Positions 19,076 to 29,188 are shown, counted from the first letter of the stretch. The stretch is DNA of 64,000 bases from Rhizobium sp. 2MFCol3.1 (GCF_000377565.1 NZ_KB898354.1:372001-436000); one strand, 5' to 3'. Program-made: numbers and translations. The notes: generated by a model from the sequence alone, not told the origin.

Positions 19076-19084
19076 GCGGCAGTC
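19053..19084 (-). terminator. ychF terminator embedded in the end of the convergent gene
   Basis: GACTGCCGCC (19059-19068) and GGCGGCAGTC (19075-19084) form a perfect ten-pair stem with loop AGCTTA. Read on the minus strand it is followed by TTTTCTGC. The stem includes the final codons and TAG of the plus-strand membrane protein gene. Confidence 0.8.
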
Positions 19085-19097
19085 CTAATGTTCGAAA

Positions 19098-20201
19098 TCA
19101 GGTGTTGAAACGGAAGTGGATGACGTCGCCGTCCTGGACGACGTATTCCTTGCCTTCGTCGCGGCCCTTGCCGGCTTCCTTGGCACCGACTTCACCCTTG
19201 AAGTTGATGTAGTCGTCGTAGCCGATGGTGAAGGCGCGGATGAAGCCGCGTTCGAAATCGGTGTGGATGACGCCAGCTGCTGCCGGGGCCTTGGTGCCGC
19301 GGCGGATGGTCCAGGCGCGGGTTTCCTTGGGGCCGACGGTGAAATAGGTGATCAGGTCGAGCAGGTGGTAGCCGGCGCGGATCAGGCGGTCGAGACCGGC
19401 TTCCGTCAGGCCGAGCGCCGAGAGGAACTCGGTGGCTTCTTCTTCCGGCAGCTGCGCCACTTCGGCTTCGATCGCAGCCGAGATGATAACGCATTCCGCG
19501 CCCTGCTTCTCGGCCATTTCGGCAACCGCCTTGGTGTGCTCGTTGCCATCCACGGCATCGCCTTCGGCGACGTTGCAGACGTAGAGAACCGGATGCGAGG
19601 TGAGGAGGTTGAGGCCCTTCAGGATCTCGATCTCTTCCGGTGCCAGCGTCTTCAGGAGAAGACGGGCGGGCTTGCCTTCGTTGAGGAGCTTGATGACCGC
19701 TTCCATGACGGGGAGCTGGGCCAGCGACTCCTTGTCCTTGGATGCGGCGCGCTTGCGGGTCTGCTCGACGCGGCGCTCCAGGCTTTCGAGGTCGGCGAGC
19801 ATCAGCTCGGTCTCGATCGTGTCGGCGTCGCCGACAGGGTTGATGCGACCCTCGACGTGGGTGATGTCGTCATCCTCGAAGCAGCGCAGCACATGGACCA
19901 CGGCATCGACTTCGCGGATGTTGGCGAGGAACTTGTTGCCGAGGCCTTCACCCTTGGACGCGCCGCGCACGAGGCCGGCGATGTCGACGAAGGAGATGCG
20001 CGTCGGGATAATTTCCTTGGAGCCGGCGATACCCGCCAGCTTCTGCATGCGCGGATCGGGAACGGCGACTTCGCCGGTGTTCGGCTCGATCGTGCAGAAG
20101 GGATAGTTCGCCGCCTGCGCCGCCGCCGTCTTGGTGAGCGCGTTGAAGAGGGTCGACTTGCCGACATTCGGCAGACCGACGATACCGCATTTGAAGCCCA
20201 T
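19098..20201 (-). CDS. ychF: redox-regulated ATPase YchF (Obg family)
   Basis: A 367-residue P-loop protein of the Obg family that binds ATP rather than GTP and associates with ribosomes. Seen here: G1 loop GLPNVGKST at the N-terminus, [16 protein letters not shown], the altered G4 motif NVAEGD (NxxE rather than NKxD, the family mark of ATP preference), and a C-terminal TGS domain with [18 protein letters not shown] 20201 was chosen because [12 protein letters not shown] is the conserved start; upstream codons to 20282 look non-coding. Confidence 0.97.
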   Translation of the reverse strand: MGFKCGIVGLPNVGKSTLFNALTKTAAAQAANYPFCTIEPNTGEVAVPDPRMQKLAGIAGSKEIIPTRISFVDIAGLVRGASKGEGLGNKFLANIREVDAVVHVLRCFEDDDITHVEGRINPVGDADTIETELMLADLESLERRVEQTRKRAASKDKESLAQLPVMEAVIKLLNEGKPARLLLKTLAPEEIEILKGLNLLTSHPVLYVCNVAEGDAVDGNEHTKAVAEMAEKQGAECVIISAAIEAEVAQLPEEEATEFLSALGLTEAGLDRLIRAGYHLLDLITYFTVGPKETRAWTIRRGTKAPAAAGVIHTDFERGFIRAFTIGYDDYINFKGEVGAKEAGKGRDEGKEYVVQDGDVIHFRFNT

Positions 20202-20393
20202 GGCTGAAACCTGCTGTTCTTGAATTCCTTGGCCGTGCGTATGGGGTAAAAGCCGCCTCCGGGTCAAGCTTTTCGAGCACATCTTGCGTGATCAAAGCGG
20301 CTTTGGCTTGAAAGCGGTGCTTGCAGTGCAATATAATATGTGGGCTGAGCATAGCCTCGCCCTCTTTCCTGTCATCAACGGATGGACTGCCCG

Positions 20394-20705
20394 ATGAGTG
20401 ACAACGATGTCGCCCTGAAGCCGAAAGTGAAGTCGAAGCCGAAGCTCGATCGGCCGAAGCTCTACAAGGTGATCCTCGTCAACGACGATTTCACGCCGCG
20501 CGAATTCGTGACGGCTGTCTTGAAGATCGTCTTCAGAATGAGCGAGGAAGCCGGATACCGGGTGATGATGACCGCGCACAAACTCGGCACCGCCGTGGTG
20601 GTCGTCTGCGCCAAGGATATCGCCGAGACAAAGGCCAAGGAGGCCATGGATTTCGGCAAGGAGGCGGGGTTTCCGCTGATGTTTACGACAGAGCCCGAGG
20701 AATAG
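20394..20705 (+). CDS. clpS: ClpS adaptor of the ClpAP protease
   Basis: Recognises N-degron substrates and hands them to ClpA. A lysine-rich N-terminal tail of about 20 residues precedes the fold KLYKVILVNDDFTPREFVTA, whose Asn-Asp-Asp binds the substrate amino terminus; VMMTAHKLGTAVVVVCAKD follows. Rhizobia often have two clpS genes; the short basic tail and FGKEAGFPLMFTTEPEE ending fit the ClpS2 type, which I infer from memory. ATG 20394 is preferred over ATG 20382. It converges on the GNAT gene, with only two bases between stops, and no clpA follows. Confidence 0.93.
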   Translation: MSDNDVALKPKVKSKPKLDRPKLYKVILVNDDFTPREFVTAVLKIVFRMSEEAGYRVMMTAHKLGTAVVVVCAKDIAETKAKEAMDFGKEAGFPLMFTTEPEE

Positions 20706-20707
20706 GT

Positions 20708-21163
20708 TCAGACGCTTCTTCTGATCTGGAAGCCTGTCTTGTTCTGCACGAAGCCACAGCTTTCGTAGAAGCGATGGATGCCGGGATCGGTGCGGCCGGT
20801 GAGCAGCATCACCTTGTAGCATCCCGCCTGCCAGGCGAGCTCGATCGCATGAGCGATCAGCGCGCTGGCATAGCCGCGCCGGCGATGTGGCGTCGATGTG
20901 GCGACGTTTTCGATCAGCGCATAGGGCGCGCCGCCGCGGGTGAGGTTGGGCATGATGATCAGCGTCACGGAAGCCGCCAGCGCATTGTCGGCCACGCCCA
21001 CCAGGACCCGCATGCCGGGATAGGCCAACATGGACGTAAAGCGCTCTCGTGCCACCGCCGGATCGATGGCGGGGTCGCTGGGGTTCATGTCCTTGTAGAG
21101 CGCGAGAAGCGCTGTCAGGTCTCCCGCTTCGGCCGTGCGGATGGCGAGAGGCGAGGCGGACAT
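20708..21163 (-). CDS. GNAT family N-acetyltransferase
   Basis: A 151-residue acyltransferase with the GNAT fold. The acetyl-CoA loop is HRRRGYASALIAHAI (R/QxxGxG/A type), with VATSTPHRR before it and a C-terminal GFVQNKTGF strand. The acceptor is not identifiable. Its start lies two bases after the pth stop, so it is the downstream partner in a pth operon. Convergent and nearly touching is clpS. Confidence 0.9.
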   Translation of the reverse strand: MSASPLAIRTAEAGDLTALLALYKDMNPSDPAIDPAVARERFTSMLAYPGMRVLVGVADNALAASVTLIIMPNLTRGGAPYALIENVATSTPHRRRGYASALIAHAIELAWQAGCYKVMLLTGRTDPGIHRFYESCGFVQNKTGFQIRRSV

Positions 21164-21165
21164 GG

Positions 21166-21912
21166 TCAGTCTTCCTTGTTGCCGAACATCTTCTTCAGCA
21201 TCTCGGCCATCGGTCCCGTCGTCGGCAGCTTCTTCGGCTGGGCGTTGTTGCGGGCCTGATGAATGTGCGATTTGCCGGCAGGCTTCTGAGCAGCTGCGTT
21301 TGCACCTGAAGGCTTGGCGGGCTTCGGCTTGTCCTCGTCTTCCTTGCCGCCGACGGCGAGCGCCAGCTTGTTCATCAGCTGCGAATCCTCGCGCTTGACC
21401 AGCATCTCAAGATTGTCGGCGAGCGCGTCGAGCATCGGTTCCAGCCACTGCTGGTCGACCTTGGCGAAATCACCGAGCACGTAGTTGTGCACCAGATCCT
21501 TGTTGCCGGGATGGCCTATGCCGAGGCGCAGGCGCCGGTAATCCCTGCCGCAATGCGCATCGAGCGACTTTACACCGTTATGGCCGCCATGGCCGCCGCC
21601 GACCTTGATGCGGGCCTTGGCGGGCGCGAGGTCGAGTTCGTCGTAGATGGCGACGATGTCGGATGGCTGCAGCTTGTAGAAGCGCATAGCCTCGCCGACG
21701 GATTCGCCGGACAGGTTCATGTAGGTCTGCGGCTTGATCAGCAGCACCTTCTCGCCCGCGATCTCGCCTTCGGATATCTCGGCCTTGAACTTCTTCGACC
21801 AGGGCGAAAACGAGTGGCGGCGGTGGATGGCGTCCACGGCCATGAAGCCGATATTGTGGCGGTTGCCGGCATATTGTCTGCCGGGATTGCCGAGGCCGGC
21901 GATAACAAGCAT
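21166..21912 (-). CDS. pth: peptidyl-tRNA hydrolase
   Basis: Frees tRNA from peptidyl-tRNA released by stalled ribosomes. The conserved N-terminus [19 protein letters not shown] carries N9 and catalytic H19; [24 protein letters not shown] and [13 protein letters not shown] follow. At 248 residues it is about 50 longer than the E. coli enzyme, owing to a Lys/Pro/Ala-rich C-terminal tail, as is frequent in rhizobia. The ATG at 21912 begins the core. It is normally next to rplY; here a 3-kb two-gene unit lies between them. Confidence 0.97.
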   Translation of the reverse strand: MLVIAGLGNPGRQYAGNRHNIGFMAVDAIHRRHSFSPWSKKFKAEISEGEIAGEKVLLIKPQTYMNLSGESVGEAMRFYKLQPSDIVAIYDELDLAPAKARIKVGGGHGGHNGVKSLDAHCGRDYRRLRLGIGHPGNKDLVHNYVLGDFAKVDQQWLEPMLDALADNLEMLVKREDSQLMNKLALAVGGKEDEDKPKPAKPSGANAAAQKPAGKSHIHQARNNAQPKKLPTTGPMAEMLKKMFGNKED

Positions 21913-22036
21913 GGCGCGTTCATTCCTGGGCGTTTCACATTCCAAGCACGTTCACCACCGCGAAACGGCGCCGAAGTCAAGCGCAAGCGTGTCGATGGCG
22001 GCCAGAATCGATGAAGCGAGACCCCGGGAAGCCGGA

Positions 22037-22759
22037 TCATTGACGCGGGTGCAGGCCGTATTTGTTGAAGATCGTGCGCTGTGTGCCATCGGCGATCAAT
22101 GCGTCGAGCGCCTGCTGCATCTTGGCCCTGAGATCCTCGGGGAAGCTCTTTTCGCAGGCGATGCCCAGCGATTGGGAGGAGAGCGTGGCGACGCGGACGA
22201 GGGGTTGATCGACCTTGAGCTTTTCGAAGTAGATCTCCGATATGGGCATGAGGTCGATGCGGCCGTTCATGAGCTTGCGCAGCGTCGAGGGGAAGTCGCT
22301 GGCGATGTCGACCTTGGCGTAACCCTTTTCCCTCAACAGTTTCTCGGTGTAGTCGCCGCGATGTGTGCCGATGACATAACGGCGGGTTTCGTCCAGATCG
22401 GTTTCGCGAATGCCTGAGGAGGCGGTGGCCACGAGAATGTTGGCGTCCACCAGCAGCGGCTCGACCCATTTGAACAGCTTGTCACGCTCGGGGCTGTGGG
22501 CCGTGGTGAAAAGGCAGGTCATCGGGGTCGCCTGCGTCGCCGCATAGGCGCGGGTCCAGGGCATGAGTTCGATATGCATGTCGATGCCGGCTTTCTGCAT
22601 CAGCAGCTGCACCTGCTCGACCGATGCGCCTTTGAGCGTGTCGCCTTCGTGGTAGCTGAAGGGCGGGTATTCCTCGGTGACGAAATTGACGGTGGCGGCG
22701 CGTGCCGGGCCGACGAAGGACAGGCTCAGGAGAGCGAGAAGCAGCAGTGGTTTGATCAT
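22037..22759 (-). CDS. periplasmic substrate-binding protein (family 3 type)
   Basis: A 240-residue secreted protein with a signal peptide cut after ARA (residue 21). The mature part begins NFVTEEYPPFSYHEG, typical of amino-acid-type binding proteins, and has GTHRGDYTEKLL and NGRIDLMPISE in the second lobe. No permease or ATPase accompanies it. The gene starts 20 bases after the stop of the GGDEF-EAL gene, so it probably forms an operon with it and may act as the periplasmic sensor partner of that protein. Confidence 0.83.
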   Translation of the reverse strand: MIKPLLLLALLSLSFVGPARAATVNFVTEEYPPFSYHEGDTLKGASVEQVQLLMQKAGIDMHIELMPWTRAYAATQATPMTCLFTTAHSPERDKLFKWVEPLLVDANILVATASSGIRETDLDETRRYVIGTHRGDYTEKLLREKGYAKVDIASDFPSTLRKLMNGRIDLMPISEIYFEKLKVDQPLVRVATLSSQSLGIACEKSFPEDLRAKMQQALDALIADGTQRTIFNKYGLHPRQ

Positions 22760-22779
22760 CTCGGCTTCTCTTTTTGCGA

Positions 22780-25137
22780 TTATGAGGCGCGGGCGAGCGT
22801 GTGGGCGTCAGCCAACCGGACCATCAGCTGGTCGATGGTCTGCGGACGGTGGAAGAGATAGCCCTGGCCGTAGTCGAGACCCATCTCGCACAGCGTATGG
22901 CATTCCTGCTCGGTCTCGATGCCCTCGGCGATCACGGTGCAGCCCATCTTGTGCGAGAGCGTGGTGATGCTTTCGACGAGCGTGCGGCTCTTCTGGCGGA
23001 TATCCTCATTGGCATCGTTGATCGAGCGGGTAAACGACTGGTCGATCTTGATGATGTCGACGGGGAAGCGGTTGAGATAGCTGAGCGAGGAGTAGCCGGT
23101 GCCGAAGTCATCGAGCGCGATGCGGCAGCCGAACTGGCGGATATCGCTGACGATCTTGCGGATTTCGGGGTTGTTGTGCATCAGCACTGCTTCGGTGATC
23201 TCGACGACGATCCGCTCGGGGCGAATGTTGTGGCGCATCAGCAGCGAGGCCAGCCGTGCCGGTAGCGACGGTTCGAACTGCAGCGGCGAGAAGTTGATGG
23301 CGAGGTAGCTGTTCTCAAGGCCCGGGAGCGCGGAGAGCACTGCCAGATGCTCGATCGCCTTGTCCATGATGACGTTGCCGACGCGGATGATCTTGCCGGT
23401 CTCCTCAGCGACGTTGATCACTTCGGCAGGCGCCATCAGGCCCTTCACGGGGTGATTGAGGCGCATCAGCGCTTCGAAGCCGGCGACGCCGCGACCGTTG
23501 AGATTGACGATCGGCTGGAGATAGGCCGCGAACCAATCCTCGATCAGGCCGATCTCGATGCAGCTTTCGATCTCGGCGCGGGCGCGGGCGTGATCGACCA
23601 TGCCGTTGTCGAAGTGCTGGGCGCCGTTCTTGCCGTCGCGCTTCTTGGCATACATCGCCATGTCGGATTTCTGCAGCAGTTCGGCGGCATTGTCGGCGTG
23701 GCGCGGATAGATGGCGATGCCGACGCTGGCACTCAGATGCATGTCGGTGCCGAAGGGCTCGTTGAAGATAGAGGCGAGCATCTCGGCCATCAGGTCGGCG
23801 CGCTCGGCGGCGTCTCCCGCCGGCAGCAGGATCGCGAACTCGTCACCGCCGAGGCGGGCGGCCACATCCGTCGGTGCCAGCTTGCTCTTCAGGCGGCCGA
23901 CGAACTCGCGCAGCGCCTTGTCGCCCTCGGCGTGGCCGAGGTTGTCGTTGATCCACTTGAAGCGGTCGAGATCGACGAAGAGGCAGGCGAGCTCTTGGTT
24001 TGCGGCGTCCGCCTCGCGGATCTTGCCGTCGAGCACGGTCTCGAAGCCCTGGCGATTGAGAAGGCCGGTGAGATGGTCGGTGATCGCCTGCTTGTGGTTG
24101 CGGGCTTCCGAGGCCTTCAGCGCCGTGACGTCGGTCATGACGGACAGCGACAGGCCGCCCTGGCCGCCGGTGGCAGTCTTCGACTCCAGGATCAGCACGT
24201 CCATGACGCGGCCGTCGGCGCAGAGGAACTTGACGGTGACATCGACAGTCGCGCCGCCATTGAGCTCACCCTTGCGGCCGAGGAAGGCGCTGCGGGCGTC
24301 CGGGGTGACGAGATCGGTGAAACGGTTGCCAATGATATCATCGCGCTCGTAGCCGGTGGCGGCGAGCCAGTAGTCGCTGACGGCGGTGATATGGTCGTTC
24401 TCGTCGAGCGAGAACAGCATGGCGGGCGTCAGGTTGTAGATGTCGATGGCGCGGCGATGCGCGAGCTTCAGCTCCTGTTCCTCGCTCTCGAGCTTGGATT
24501 GCATGGTGTTGAAGCTCTTGGCAAGGCGGCCCATCTCGTCGTTGGAGCGCCAATCGACATGGTGGCGCGAGCCGAGCTGGCCGGTGGCTTCGATCGCCGC
24601 GATCAGGCGCATCAGCGGGCGGACGAGGACGATGCGGTTGCCGATCAGGGCGGCGCAGAAGACGATCAACACGGCGAAGACGAAGATCGACAGGAAGATG
24701 ATCTCTTCATTCTTCAGGCCTGAGAACAGGTCCGGCGCGGGATAGAAGACCGAGATCGTGCCCAGCTTCTTCGGGCCATCGAGCGTGGTGTAGGTGATGG
24801 CGTGCGAGACTTCGATCAGCTTGCCGTCATAGGAGGCGGGGATGGTCGACTGGGTGACGTCAAGCTGGCCGGATTCGTCGCGGACCTGAACCTTGACGAT
24901 GTTGCCCTGCGAGACGACGGCGGCGCTGATCTGCGCAACGCTGTCCTCATCCAGATCCCAGAGCGGCTTTGCCAGCGCCTGCGAGTTGGCGACGAGAAGA
25001 ACGGAGATATGGTCGCGGATTTCCTTTTCGGCGCGTCCGGAGGACAGGAAAAGGAACAGAACAAAAAGCGGGGCTACGAGCAGAACCAACGCGGCGAACA
25101 CAATTCCTAGAAATCTGTTCTGAACGGAATTATGCAT
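22780..25137 (-). CDS. membrane HAMP-PAS-GGDEF-EAL cyclic-di-GMP enzyme
   Basis: A 785-residue inner-membrane protein. Membrane helices near residues 8-32 and 143-168 bound a periplasmic sensor of about 110 residues; HAMP, PAS, GGDEF and EAL domains follow. The diguanylate cyclase site LGGDEFAILL is intact. The phosphodiesterase part keeps EALMRL, NFSP, EITEAV, DDFGTGYSSL, IDQSF, EGIET and QGY, so both activities are possible. Where an inhibitory RxxD site would lie it reads APTD, so product inhibition through that site is unlikely. The downstream gene encodes a binding protein. Confidence 0.93.
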   Translation of the reverse strand: MHNSVQNRFLGIVFAALVLLVAPLFVLFLFLSSGRAEKEIRDHISVLLVANSQALAKPLWDLDEDSVAQISAAVVSQGNIVKVQVRDESGQLDVTQSTIPASYDGKLIEVSHAITYTTLDGPKKLGTISVFYPAPDLFSGLKNEEIIFLSIFVFAVLIVFCAALIGNRIVLVRPLMRLIAAIEATGQLGSRHHVDWRSNDEMGRLAKSFNTMQSKLESEEQELKLAHRRAIDIYNLTPAMLFSLDENDHITAVSDYWLAATGYERDDIIGNRFTDLVTPDARSAFLGRKGELNGGATVDVTVKFLCADGRVMDVLILESKTATGGQGGLSLSVMTDVTALKASEARNHKQAITDHLTGLLNRQGFETVLDGKIREADAANQELACLFVDLDRFKWINDNLGHAEGDKALREFVGRLKSKLAPTDVAARLGGDEFAILLPAGDAAERADLMAEMLASIFNEPFGTDMHLSASVGIAIYPRHADNAAELLQKSDMAMYAKKRDGKNGAQHFDNGMVDHARARAEIESCIEIGLIEDWFAAYLQPIVNLNGRGVAGFEALMRLNHPVKGLMAPAEVINVAEETGKIIRVGNVIMDKAIEHLAVLSALPGLENSYLAINFSPLQFEPSLPARLASLLMRHNIRPERIVVEITEAVLMHNNPEIRKIVSDIRQFGCRIALDDFGTGYSSLSYLNRFPVDIIKIDQSFTRSINDANEDIRQKSRTLVESITTLSHKMGCTVIAEGIETEQECHTLCEMGLDYGQGYLFHRPQTIDQLMVRLADAHTLARAS

Positions 25138-25257
25138 TTTCCTGCGTCTGCCCCTTGCCGCAAAATTTCGTCGTCCAGAATAAAACTAGCTCTGAAACGA
25201 TGGGGCATGCTTCCACTAAATGTCTTAATCGAAGTTGAAGTGCTGATCTTCGCGGAA

Positions 25258-25293
25258 ATGAAAAGACCCGCTTTCCGGAGAAAGCGGGTCTTA
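25258..25293 (-). terminator. intrinsic terminator of rplY
   Basis: AAGACCCGCTTTC and GAAAGCGGGTCTT form a long perfect stem with a four-base loop, ending in TTTT when read on the minus strand. It closes the rplY transcript and separates it from the GGDEF-EAL gene. Confidence 0.9.
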
Positions 25294-25324
25294 TACTTTA
25301 CAAAGCGTTCAAGCGATCAAAGGA

Positions 25325-25933
25325 TCAAGCTTCAGCTTCGCCAGCTTCTTCTTCTTCCGATACGCCAGCTGCCGGAGCAACGATCGTAGCGATGGTGAAG
25401 TCGCGGTCGATAACCGTGGTCACGCCCTTCGGCAGGGTGACTTCGGAGATGTGGATGCTGTCGCCGATCTTCTTGCCGCTGAGGTCAACGTTGAAGAATT
25501 CCGGGATCGCATCAGCCGGGCAATGAACTTCGACGTCGTGACGAACGATGTTCAGAACGCCGCCAACCTTGAGGCCCTGGGACTTTTCTTCGTTGATGAA
25601 GTGAACCGGGATCGCAACGGTAACGGCGGTGTTGCCGGATACGCGCAGGAAGTCCACGTGCATGGTGAAGTCGCGGACCGGATCGAGCTGATAGTCCTTC
25701 GGCAGAACCTTGTACTTCTTGCCGTCGACGTCGATCGTAGCGATGGTGGTCATGAAACCGCCAGCGTGGATGCGCTTCGTTACCTCATTGGTGCTGAGGG
25801 AGATCGAAATTGGGGCCTGCTTGTCACCATAGATGACAGCCGGGATGAGACCATTGCGGCGAAGTTCACGGGCGGACCCCTTACCAACCCGTTCGCGCGC
25901 CTCGGCCTTGAGCTCGTAGCTTTCGTGGCTCAT
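25325..25933 (-). CDS. rplY: 50S ribosomal protein L25 (Ctc type)
   Basis: Binds 5S rRNA in the large subunit. The 202-residue protein has the two-domain Ctc form: an N-terminal L25 domain ([20 protein letters not shown], then [13 protein letters not shown]) and a C-terminal beta domain with [22 protein letters not shown] spacing, plus an acidic tail. AAGGA lies about eight bases before the ATG at 25933. A good promoter is visible at 26055-26082. The usual partner pth is 3.4 kb downstream. Confidence 0.97.
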   Translation of the reverse strand: MSHESYELKAEARERVGKGSARELRRNGLIPAVIYGDKQAPISISLSTNEVTKRIHAGGFMTTIATIDVDGKKYKVLPKDYQLDPVRDFTMHVDFLRVSGNTAVTVAIPVHFINEEKSQGLKVGGVLNIVRHDVEVHCPADAIPEFFNVDLSGKKIGDSIHISEVTLPKGVTTVIDRDFTIATIVAPAAGVSEEEEAGEAEA

Positions 25934-26054
25934 GACTTTTCCTTCCGAGGTTATTTGGAGAGCTCGGCGCAGGCATCGCCTGTCGCTGAACTGGAGGCGG
26001 GTTTCCCCATCCTCATCCGCATTGCCTCCAAGGGTGTCTGTGCGGACGCGTGCG

Positions 26055-26082
26055 CTATAGTCTAGTTGCGGCGGAATGGCAA
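26055..26082 (-). promoter_or_regulatory. predicted housekeeping promoter of rplY
   Basis: On the minus strand TTGCCA (-35, 26082-26077) and CTATAG (-10, 26060-26055) are 16 bases apart, close to the rhizobial sigma-70 consensus CTTGAC/CTATAT. Transcription would begin near 26048, giving a leader of about 115 bases. The rest of the 392-base gap (25934-26325) shows no gene; its right part must carry the promoter of the MHYT gene, which I could not locate. Confidence 0.6.
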
Positions 26083-26325
26083 GAGTTGCGGCGCGATACA
26101 GGAACGCTCATCCGGATGAGGCCGCGCATCGGTCCTTTAGTAGGCGCTGATGCAACTTAGGCAGCCACGACCAAAGCCAATCAAAACCCAAGATCAACCG
26201 CCGTTGACGGAGCATTAATGACAGTTGCGATTAGCAATCGTCAAGAATCCGTGGGCCTCTGGAAATTACAGCTTTCTTAAGTTGCCGCATATGAAAGCGA
26301 AAGTGCAAATTGGTCCGGATATCTC

Positions 26326-29106
26326 ATGTTTACCGTTTTTACCTGCATTGCCTACATGCACGATCTCAGGCTGGTCGTTTTGGCCGGATGCCTGTGCTTC
26401 CTGTCGAGCCTTGCCGCGCTGACGCTGCTGCAGCGGGCGCGCAGCACCGTCAAGGTCGCGCGCCTGATCTGGCTTCTGATGGGCGGTGCCGCCGGTGGTT
26501 TCGGCATCTGGGCAACGCATTTCGTGGCGATGCTCGCTTATGACGGCGGCGTGGTCGTCGGCTATGACACGTCGGAGACATTGACGTCGCTTGCGCTTGT
26601 CGTCGTCGCGACGCTTGCGGCCGTGGCGTTCGCGGCAGGTGCCGAGAGCAGGGTGCGGCGGGCGTTCGCGGGCATGCTGTTCGGCGTCGGCGTCACGTCG
26701 ATGCATTTCCTCGGCATGATGGCCGTTCAGTTTCCCGGCAGCATGAATTGGGACCAGTCGCTCGTGCTTGGTTCCATGGCTTGCGCGGTGGTCATCTCGG
26801 CCGTCGGCTTTGCTCTGCTTCCCGATATCAAGGCGGATGCACGCAAGCTGCTTGTGTCTGCTGCGACCGTCTGCATCGCGATCGTCGCCATGCACTTCAC
26901 CGCCATGGGCGCACTGACGATCGTGCCCGGTCCGGGGCCGGCGATCGATCCGAGCGAGATGATGTCCACCGGCTTCATGGTCGTCACGCTTCTGTCGGTC
27001 TCGCTGTCGATGATCACTTCCGGCTTTGCCGCGGCGCTGTTTGCGATGCGGGCGGAAAGCTCGACCAAGGAAAGCGAGGCTCGTTTCGAGATGCTCGTGC
27101 AGGGCGTCACCGACTACGCGATCTATATGCTCGACAAGGATGGCCGGGTCGCCAACTGGAACGCGGGCGCCGAGCGCGCCAAGGGCTATACCGCCGACGA
27201 AATCATCGGCGAGGACTTCGGCCGCTTCTATTCCGAGGAGGAGCGCGCGGCTGGCCTGCCGCAGCGTGCGCTTTTGAAGGCGCGCACCGAGGGCAAATTC
27301 GAGTCCGAGGGCTGGCGCTTCCGCAAGGATGGCAGCTTCTTCTGGGCGCATGTCGTGATCGACCCTATCTGGGGCGCCGACGGCGAGATCGCCGGCTATG
27401 CGAAGATCACCAAGGATGTGACCGAGCAGAAGGCCGACCGCGATCGCATCAAGGAAGTCTCGCGCAATCTCGATCTCGCGCTCGAGAACGTCTCGCAGGG
27501 CATCTGCCTGTTCGATGCAGAGGAACGCCTCGTGCTGGCAAACTGCCGATACAGCGACATGTTCGAATTCGCGCAGGGAACGATCCGCCCTGGCATGACC
27601 TACAAGGAGATCATCACGATCGGGTACGAGATCCATTTCTCGGATCCCGAGGTCGTGGCCAAGCGCTCCTCCGAGCACTACGACAAGCTGATGCGTGCGC
27701 TCAGATCCGGCGAACGGTCGATCGTCCACAAGGGCGCGCATGGCCGATCGATCCAGCTGAACCTCAACATGCTTCCCGATGGCGGTTGGGTCGCGACCTA
27801 CGAAGACATCACGGAACGGCTGATTTCGGAAGAAAAGATCGCCTTCATGGCGCGCCACGACGCGTTGACGGGATTGCCCAACCGCTCCGAGTTTTCCGAG
27901 CGTTTGTCGCAAGACCTGGCCTTCGCCAAGCGGGCCGGCACCAAGGTTGCCGTGATCGGCATCGATCTCGACAAGTTCAAGGAGATCAACGATCAGCGCG
28001 GCCACAGCGCCGGTGACCAAGTGCTGGTGACGCTGTCGGAGCGCATGAGCCAGTTGCTCGGCGAAGACGAATTCGTCGCCCGGTTCGGTGGCGATGAGTT
28101 CGCGGCGATCAAGCAGTTTTCCGACATCGCCGACCTGCATGATTTCGTGGCCCGGCTGGAGGCGAGCCTGACGGACGACTTCAAGATCGACGGCTTCGAA
28201 ATCAACCCCGATGCCAGCATCGGCGTTGCCATCTATCCGCAGGACGGATCGACGGGCGAGGTGCTGTTGGCCAACGCCGATCTTGCCATGTACCGTGCAA
28301 AGGCTACGCTTTCCGAGCGCATCTGCTTCTATGAAGTGGCGATGGACGAGGCCGCCCGCGACCGCCGCAAGATGGCAAGCGATCTCTGGTCTGCGATCGA
28401 AAAGAACGAGCTGCACCTGCATTATCAGGTGCAGAAATCGGTTTCGACCGGCGACATCACCGGCTACGAGGTGCTGCTGCGCTGGGATCATCCGACGCGC
28501 GGGAACGTGCCGCCCGGCGAGTTCATCTCGGTTGCCGAGGAATGCGGCGCGATCGTGCCGATCGGGGAGTGGGTGCTGCGCGAGGCCTGCAAGGAGGCCG
28601 CCGGCTGGGCGAACAAGCACAAGATCGCTGTCAACCTGTCGCCCGTCCAGATCGGCCACCAGGATATCGCCCATCTCGTGCATTCGGTCCTGTTCGAGAC
28701 CGGGCTCGAGCCATGGCGCCTGGAGCTCGAGATCACCGAGTCGTCGATCATCGTCGACAAGGACCGGGCGCTGCTGACGCTGCGTCAGGTCAAGAATCTC
28801 GGCGTCTCCATCGCCATCGACGATTTCGGCACCGGCTATTCTTCCCTGGAAACGCTGCGCTCCTTCCCGTTCGACAAGATCAAGCTCGACCGCAGCTTCA
28901 TGAACGAGGTGGAGACCAGCGAGCAGGCGAAGGCGATCATCCGCGCGATCCTGGCGCTTGGGCAAAGCCTCAATATTCCGGTGCTCGCGGAAGGCGTCGA
29001 GACGGATGTGCAGCTCGGCATTCTGCTCGACGAAGGCTGCGACGAGGCGCAGGGCTATCTGCTCGGCCGGCCGATGCCGATGCGTCCGCGCAAGATGGCG
29101 GCATGA
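26326..29106 (+). CDS. MHYT-PAS-GGDEF-EAL cyclic-di-GMP enzyme
   Basis: A 926-residue inner-membrane protein. The first 240 residues are an MHYT sensor of about seven helices with repeated motifs (WATHFVAMLA, SMHFLGMMAV, AMHFTAMGAL); this family is proposed to bind a metal and sense O2, CO or NO. Two PAS domains, a GGDEF domain (FGGDEFAAI intact) and an EAL domain follow. EAL residues are kept: EVLLRW, NLSP, EITESS, DDFGTGYSSL, LDRSF, EGVET and QGY. The position of the RxxD site reads GEDE. It stands alone, divergent from rplY. Confidence 0.94.
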   Translation: MFTVFTCIAYMHDLRLVVLAGCLCFLSSLAALTLLQRARSTVKVARLIWLLMGGAAGGFGIWATHFVAMLAYDGGVVVGYDTSETLTSLALVVVATLAAVAFAAGAESRVRRAFAGMLFGVGVTSMHFLGMMAVQFPGSMNWDQSLVLGSMACAVVISAVGFALLPDIKADARKLLVSAATVCIAIVAMHFTAMGALTIVPGPGPAIDPSEMMSTGFMVVTLLSVSLSMITSGFAAALFAMRAESSTKESEARFEMLVQGVTDYAIYMLDKDGRVANWNAGAERAKGYTADEIIGEDFGRFYSEEERAAGLPQRALLKARTEGKFESEGWRFRKDGSFFWAHVVIDPIWGADGEIAGYAKITKDVTEQKADRDRIKEVSRNLDLALENVSQGICLFDAEERLVLANCRYSDMFEFAQGTIRPGMTYKEIITIGYEIHFSDPEVVAKRSSEHYDKLMRALRSGERSIVHKGAHGRSIQLNLNMLPDGGWVATYEDITERLISEEKIAFMARHDALTGLPNRSEFSERLSQDLAFAKRAGTKVAVIGIDLDKFKEINDQRGHSAGDQVLVTLSERMSQLLGEDEFVARFGGDEFAAIKQFSDIADLHDFVARLEASLTDDFKIDGFEINPDASIGVAIYPQDGSTGEVLLANADLAMYRAKATLSERICFYEVAMDEAARDRRKMASDLWSAIEKNELHLHYQVQKSVSTGDITGYEVLLRWDHPTRGNVPPGEFISVAEECGAIVPIGEWVLREACKEAAGWANKHKIAVNLSPVQIGHQDIAHLVHSVLFETGLEPWRLELEITESSIIVDKDRALLTLRQVKNLGVSIAIDDFGTGYSSLETLRSFPFDKIKLDRSFMNEVETSEQAKAIIRAILALGQSLNIPVLAEGVETDVQLGILLDEGCDEAQGYLLGRPMPMRPRKMAA

Positions 29107-29188
29107 CGTCCCGTTTGCAACTGCCGGGTTGACAGGGTGGGGGCCTAGCCTTCACATGCGACCTCAAATGGTACGGGAGAAATTCAGC

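Noticed and set aside
23347..24723. 458-codon plus-strand frame opposite the GGDEF-EAL gene
   Set aside because: Shadow of a well-defined gene.
26266..28965. 899-codon open frame on the minus strand opposite the MHYT-GGDEF-EAL gene
   Set aside because: The plus-strand protein has complete recognised domains; the antisense frame has none and is a GC-bias shadow.
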